Virus record (IMG/VR): IMGVR_UViG_3300023176_003426
Span: 1 to 27,236 of that record
DNA: 27,236 nucleotides
Source: a virus
Reading direction: 5' to 3' (one strand)
Below are positions 25,701 to 27,236 of this stretch, in pieces. Under the pieces are notes generated by a model, which saw only the letters and a program-made list of their open reading frames with translations, was not told where the DNA came from and searched no databases. Position 1 is the stretch's first letter; each line of letters starts with the position of its first letter. The position numbers were made by a program, and so were the translations under genes.

Positions 25701-27236
25701 AATCGGTTACAATTACTAATTCGGGTTATGGTTATACAATAGCACCGCAAGTAGAAGTTTCTGCAGAAGGTACAGGAGCCAAACTTCGATCAACAATTGA
25801 TAGTGATGGTAGAGTAACTAGCATTGAAGTTTTAAGAGAAGGACGCAATTACACATTTGGAAATATTCATATGCGTCCATTTAAAGCGTTAGTAAATTCT
25901 GATTCAACAGCAGGAAACTACTGGACAATGTACGAATGGAGAGATGCTGTTGGTGAATGGGTAAGAACAAATACTCAAACATTTGACTTGACTAGATTCT
26001 GGGATTATGCAGATTACATTGTTGACGGATTTAACGTTGACAGCATTATAAACTTTAAGATTTCTGCACCATATAAACTAGATACAATTAGTCCTGTTGT
26101 TGGCGACTTGGTACAGATTGATAACGCAGGTGATGGTAATAAAGTTATTTTACAACGTGTTGAATCTAACGGAACATGGAACAACGATTATGATATCATG
26201 TTTAAATCAAATAGTACAATTAAATTTAATAACAATTTATTTGACTATTCAGGTTTAAGTTTTGGATTTGCAGGTGAAGAAACATTTGATCAAAACTTAT
26301 TTGATGAGCAACCAAACGAAGAAACTAGATTAATTCTTAACGTACTAAACAAGAATATTTTTGTTGATGATCTTAAATTTGCATGGAATGAAATGTTCTT
26401 TATTGGATTACGTTATGCTATTTCAGAGCAATCATTTATTGACTGGGCATTTAAAACTAGTTTAATTGATATTAAAAATAATCTTGGAGGATTCAGTAGA
26501 AAAATTAATTATAATATTCAAGATCCAAGTTTCTTACAAGACTATATTGATGAAGTTAAACCGTATTCAAGCACATTGAGAGAATATGTTATAGGATATG
26601 ATAATTTAGAAAACAATCCTATTGGAACAACAGACTTTGACTTACCTAGTTTCTTTGATAAAGAAACTGGAACTTGGAATGTTATTAATGAGAAGAGCGA
26701 TCTTGTTACATCACAACCTTATGTAAACTGGTTTGACAATTACAAATATAATGTAGCAAGGATTGAAATAAGTGATCCAGGTGCAGGATATACAGAAGCA
26801 CCTATTATTGTTATTAGTGGTGGTAGAGAAAATAAACCTAGCATTGTTCAAACAACTCCTTTTAGAGAGTTAGTAACAACAGACTATGACAACTTGTATT
26901 TCTACGTAGATAGTACAGGTATTCCAGATCATTCATTTGTACAAACAAATGTTGAAAAGCAAAACTTTGTTTTCCAAATACCAAGATTCCCTGCTGTACC
27001 AACAACTAAAACAGAACTACCATTAGGACCAGTTGCTGTTGCGGTTAATGGTGTTGCAATCTTTAATGCTAAGGCGGCTGAAACAGAAACATTAAACGGA
27101 ACAACATATACAATTAATGCAGTTGAAAGTCATGAGGAATTAGGTATTGATGACGGCAGTGGACATCCTCAAGAAGATGGAATATATCATTATCATAGCG
27201 ATCCTATTAAGGTGTATGATAAAAATTCGTCTGTAC
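16796..27236 (+). CDS. Giant gp7-like baseplate wedge protein, at least 3480 aa, C-terminus outside window
   Basis: One frame is open from the ATG at 16796 (SD GGGGTG at 16784-16789) to the right edge, at least 3480 residues. The first 155 residues (LRNSADLLPMFFRTEANKKFLGSTLDALIS, ANDNYLTEPTANRRRYNFLPS, WNPLFDFDKFVNYRQYYWMPEGP) match the gp7-like protein that follows gp6 in marine T4-like phages. T4 gp7, the wedge initiator, has 1032 residues. Later scaffold-type stretches include EYVTINRAAIDKNPWSRYNRWVHKDVIEK (about 380-408), HPWEMLGMTLKPTWWDDVYG (about 1124), EFLFWVTQKWAEGTIISLSPFAEQI and HVGELWWDLSSVKFLWYEQ (about 2660). Inserted or added modules are a cupredoxin-like domain (about 168-272), an FG-GAP propeller (about 2103-2575), two GxGYTxAP beta repeats (about 2960-3020 and 3320-3345) and a YHYH-like domain (3411 onward). 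gp7 identity is clear for the N-terminus, inferred for the rest. Confidence 0.75.
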   Translation, partial: MAYSENESTPVNIENKDKLRNSADLLPMFFRTEANKKFLGSTLDALISTGTLERINGFVGARNTENSKANDNYLTEPTANRRRYNFLPSAIIKEPKEDVFKWVATYDDLVNQVKFFNGNTKNHDRLFESEYYAWNPLFDFDKFVNYRQYYWMPEGPSPVLVSGDAGGSVSTYKVTNDGQNAYVFTPNGFSKNPTITLYRGATYKFEIDAQGHPFNLKTALTTGIGDRYNTGVTNNGTDVGIVEITVPIDAPDRIFYACQYHQNMQGYFEVRNAQDDFKINVDEEIIGKPTFKSKNNVEFTNGMRVQFIGEVLPSKYKNKNFYVEGVGSSIKLIDESQLTTPESYSQNQDYEFDVDPFDDTPYDDTENSPLTPEYVTINRAAIDKNPWSRYNRWVHKDVIEKTAEYNRATPVLDENYRAIRPILEFKANLQLHNFATTGLQNIDLIDTNTKDAFSNVEGAIGYHIDEVLIRKGMLVSFNADPDITVKGKIFEVDLVKYDGVERIHLIERTTPTNGQGIVVKDGKNNKGSSWYFNGTQWIKGQQKTSLNQSPLFELYNSTGVAFSDETAYPSTTFIGNAIASYKKGTGTNDSALGFPISYQNINNVGDITFNFDWDDSLFNYISNEIKYNVDTASGLAKINNEDGTSLFVSGWQIVKGKTTEQRIQQILNVTEETKTLSVTCIDTPWKYNLDIVVEYSGKILKEVTDFTKEIDTIRGVYNLAFINAIPANSKVTLKIKTDQLPNDQGFYEPPINLTNNAENNDLKTFTLGSVTDHFRTIFLNNSALVGNVNGINNSRDLNDIYRDGLRYVKHKGSLLSALVGLNLESVNFINAIRKNANDYSFFKDKFLEKVNETALTGDVKVDVDNILYALGVDKKPNSSYFYSDMAGYGKKVSVRNYTVNTATQNVFGIDSAYKLDTISDRSIYVYLNDEQLIAHDDYTFDGIDNTVSIKRTLKTGDKVTITDYDTTGNVIPNTPTKLGLYPKYKPEIFVDNTYATPQEMLQGHDGSLIKTYGDERDALLLEFEKRVYNNIKVDYNKNVLDIFDEIPGQYRKTRYTSAEFNSVLRNDFGQWKSIFNIDAETNTTTDLEKPFSYNYNTVVNLDNKPVPGFWRGIYKHYFDTDRPHTHPWEMLGMTLKPTWWDDVYGKAPYTNGNKILWDDIEAGRIKDPAGTYIDETYARPGLSKNIPVDEYGDLIDPSRVNILKGFSIVNVTNPWKYGDQGPAETAWRKSSWYPFALQIAMALMRPAKYFGSLFDTNQNVITASGNLIYKDSGKILSFPEVKVDGLYYNNVRFKGTGYHIMITDFLKGLGKDVNDEYYSQITNTSMNLAYKLGGFANKKRLRVLAESSNPNRADNSIFLPEENYTLVLRKSNPVESARISGIIVEKATDGFILRGYDKLRPYFNIFQPIFSKNDPAINVGGEQAKTVQWDEEKFYGVGQIVEFLDQYYRVKENHTSTSTFDSSKFASVPEVPTSGGAEVTKATKFSDRITEVQYGTKFTRIQEVYDVIIGYGKYLESLGFVFDNYQKESLQMQNWDLSGKEFLFWVTQKWAEGTIISLSPFAEQIEFNYTTGQVDNVLNSFYEYSILTANGNPMPKDSISTIRSKGKFYLSPKDTARGIYFAVLNLVQHEHVIVFDDRSSFGDVLYDQEAGYRQKRIKLVGFKTSDWNGDFVTPGFVFDEAVIQDWKPGWDYNIGDVVRFKSKFYSASKFLPGQSAFIYEDWVFIGDKPVAELLPNLDYKAYSYEDFYSLESENFDTEATELAQHLIGYQKRSYLDNLVVDDIAQYKFYQGYIKEKGTKNAIDKIQRLEIDGVSTDVEVDEIWAFRIGSLGSNSTIKELELPLNERLNVENPQPYEFVNTKRTADTSSNVIQVLPRELTVKPSNYVSTPWPVYNFNEDGVSLTSVLKLPYAGYARLDDVNMTLFNKNELQTNSVVPTLSKGDTIWVAKDDNDTWAIYRLIVSDARLINTEDNPVSIDNGSMVLHTNIPHGLVEGTTISIKDFDPQINGVHVVTEIRDLTSFTIATDLLSVNLADDSATGAIIEFINARVSNSNDINNVRNVSEFVEGSKIWADNDTTGKWIVYEKTKAFVENEYGAPATADRIRYGQVIKYANQGRTIIVGAPDFGDEGSVNILRRKTNTSIATLEQNQGYTISDNPSDDLVAGTSPKFGFSIDVTSDGNRIIAGAPYASNVKQTTDVTRPGFIYADIASTPSAFSNQGIVKVSKYDSVSNLYETEYVIASQSPANNEAFGFSVAIGATKMHVGAPGANTNAGKVYSYTLGTATDGSTLDWQVAQFPTIQNPETLNADDQFGYSMVMTDDQEILVISAPGKDNGGELNTGAVYVYRLVGNEYDLVQTINTSTISELATGDRLGTSLAISKKGETLVIGAPYGDDTETNQGEVYIFENTSDESTKDMYSFVQKLTSPKATGGESFGSTLAVNPTGTSVVIGAASGKNVITTTVDKYKEAYDDSFTRFGTIYVNDPASGEKDVATTFDAGSTAIVDKVEGSGTAYTYTKLGDYFVYGQKLNNSNAGPNDEFGMGLAYSETSIYIGAPGADPVQGNYTGSLFVYQKQATAGWNTLRQQDDLTDPYSIGKTFTYRTDKLKVVDFLETIDPIKGKLPYLVEGEITFKSEKDPATYTASDRTDVNVDRLTHWTDPHVGELWWDLSSVKFLWYEQGDIEYRLNNWGGVFPGSQIDIYEWVETDLLPSEWNAIADTNEGVTSGFSGNTKYDDNTYVLKRVYNPSTGNFVNRYYYWVRNSVIIPEGNYNRHLPAREIATIIASPQAYGLKTLQLLSKESFSLSNIKTTLSDNNVSLSVQYREIKTDIPEHNEWLLVGEKQKDKIDYPSIVNKFFDSLVGFDDQGNAVPDPNLPPQKKYGISTRPRQSMFVNRLKAVKALMKYTNDLMAKHRIVDQKDISGLFVSDPQPNDASGKYDVKIDEVEDLQNLKTQDLVQATAKANIVNGRIKSVTITNSGYGYTIAPQVEVSAEGTGAKLRSTIDSDGRVTSIEVLREGRNYTFGNIHMRPFKALVNSDSTAGNYWTMYEWRDAVGEWVRTNTQTFDLTRFWDYADYIVDGFNVDSIINFKISAPYKLDTISPVVGDLVQIDNAGDGNKVILQRVESNGTWNNDYDIMFKSNSTIKFNNNLFDYSGLSFGFAGEETFDQNLFDEQPNEETRLILNVLNKNIFVDDLKFAWNEMFFIGLRYAISEQSFIDWAFKTSLIDIKNNLGGFSRKINYNIQDPSFLQDYIDEVKPYSSTLREYVIGYDNLENNPIGTTDFDLPSFFDKETGTWNVINEKSDLVTSQPYVNWFDNYKYNVARIEISDPGAGYTEAPIIVISGGRENKPSIVQTTPFRELVTTDYDNLYFYVDSTGIPDHSFVQTNVEKQNFVFQIPRFPAVPTTKTELPLGPVAVAVNGVAIFNAKAAETETLNGTTYTINAVESHEELGIDDGSGHPQEDGIYHYHSDPIKVYDKNSSV
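17297..17611 (+). other. Cupredoxin-like domain within the giant protein
   Basis: Residues about 168-272 of the giant protein read as a small beta-sandwich: NPTITLYRGATYKFEID, then GHPFNL with His212. The end is IFYACQYHQNMQGYFEV with Cys258, His261 and Met264. His, Cys, His and Met in this order are the ligands of a type 1 copper site, although the C-x2-H-x2-M spacing is shorter than the C-x2-H-x4-M of plastocyanin. The fold call is from pattern reading; whether copper is bound is unknown. Confidence 0.6.
23102..24520 (+). repeat. Seven FG-GAP (integrin-alpha-like) propeller repeats in the giant protein
   Basis: Residues about 2103-2575 hold seven repeats, each with an FG[FY]S-type turn (where visible) and an I[IV].GAP-type strand. 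The cores are IIVGAPDFGDEG (near 23147), IIAGAPYAS (23338), MHVGAPGANTNAG (23578), LVISAPGKDNGG (23765), LVIGAPYGDDTETNQG (23950), VVIGAASG (24136) and IYIGAPGADPVQG (24444). Six are spaced about 60-80 residues apart and the last about 100. Asp-rich loops (DTETNQGEVYIF, GGELNTGAVYVY) resemble calcium-binding FG-GAP loops. Seven blades make one closed beta-propeller, likely surface-exposed. Flanking sequence on both sides looks like baseplate scaffold, so the propeller appears inserted. Confidence 0.85.
27026..27236 (+). other. YHYH-like domain, cut by the window edge
   Basis: The last 70 residues read PVAVAVNGVAIFNAKAAETETL, then DDGSGHPQEDGIYHYHSDP with YHYH at residues 3464-3467. This is the signature of the YHYH domain family: a Gly-Val-Ala-Ile-Phe-Asn strand, Asp/Gly/His loop and Tyr-His-Tyr-His. 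The rest of the domain lies beyond the window. The clustered His residues suggest metal binding, which is an inference. Confidence 0.65.

Overview
The window is part of a T4-like contractile-tailed phage genome, most like the marine T4-type myophages of cyanobacteria and SAR11-type hosts. This rests on recognisable homologues of T4 genes 46, 47, 55, 53, 5, 25 and 6, probably 48, and a very large gp7-like protein, all in marine-type lengths and order, with AT-rich composition (roughly 27-37% GC in sampled gene lines). No photosynthesis or other host-diagnostic gene is visible, so the host is an inference. No CRISPR array, insertion sequence, integrase or attachment site was seen.

The left part (1-6289) is read leftwards. 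From right to left it holds the late sigma factor gp55, the gp47/gp46 recombination nuclease pair, a 75-residue basic protein overlapping the end of gene 46, and a SegE-like GIY-YIG nuclease. Next comes a noncoding stretch of about 500 bp dense in hairpins and GC-richer than its neighbours, then two overlapping genes for Gln/Pro/Ala-rich proteins, the last running off the left edge. Two well-formed sigma70-type promoters drive gp55 and gp47, as expected for early or middle genes.

The right part (6376-27236) is read rightwards and is a tail baseplate module: gp48-like tube cap, gp53 wedge, a 1144-residue probable hub protein, a gp5-like spike without a visible lysozyme domain, gp25 wedge, a double-length gp6 wedge, and one uninterrupted reading frame of at least 3480 codons that leaves the right edge. 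This giant starts like gp7 and also carries a cupredoxin-like domain with His-Cys-His-Met residues, a seven-blade FG-GAP propeller and a YHYH-like domain.

The two halves connect through a divergent control region (6290-6375). An early promoter facing left makes gp55, and a T4-type late promoter (AATAAATA), which gp55 should recognise, faces right into the baseplate genes. The two elements share two bases. Similar TAAATA-type elements lie just before gene 25, gene 6 and the leftward 173-residue gene. In those three cases the predicted transcription start falls on or within a few bases of the start codon and no Shine-Dalgarno sequence is seen, which suggests leaderless late messages.
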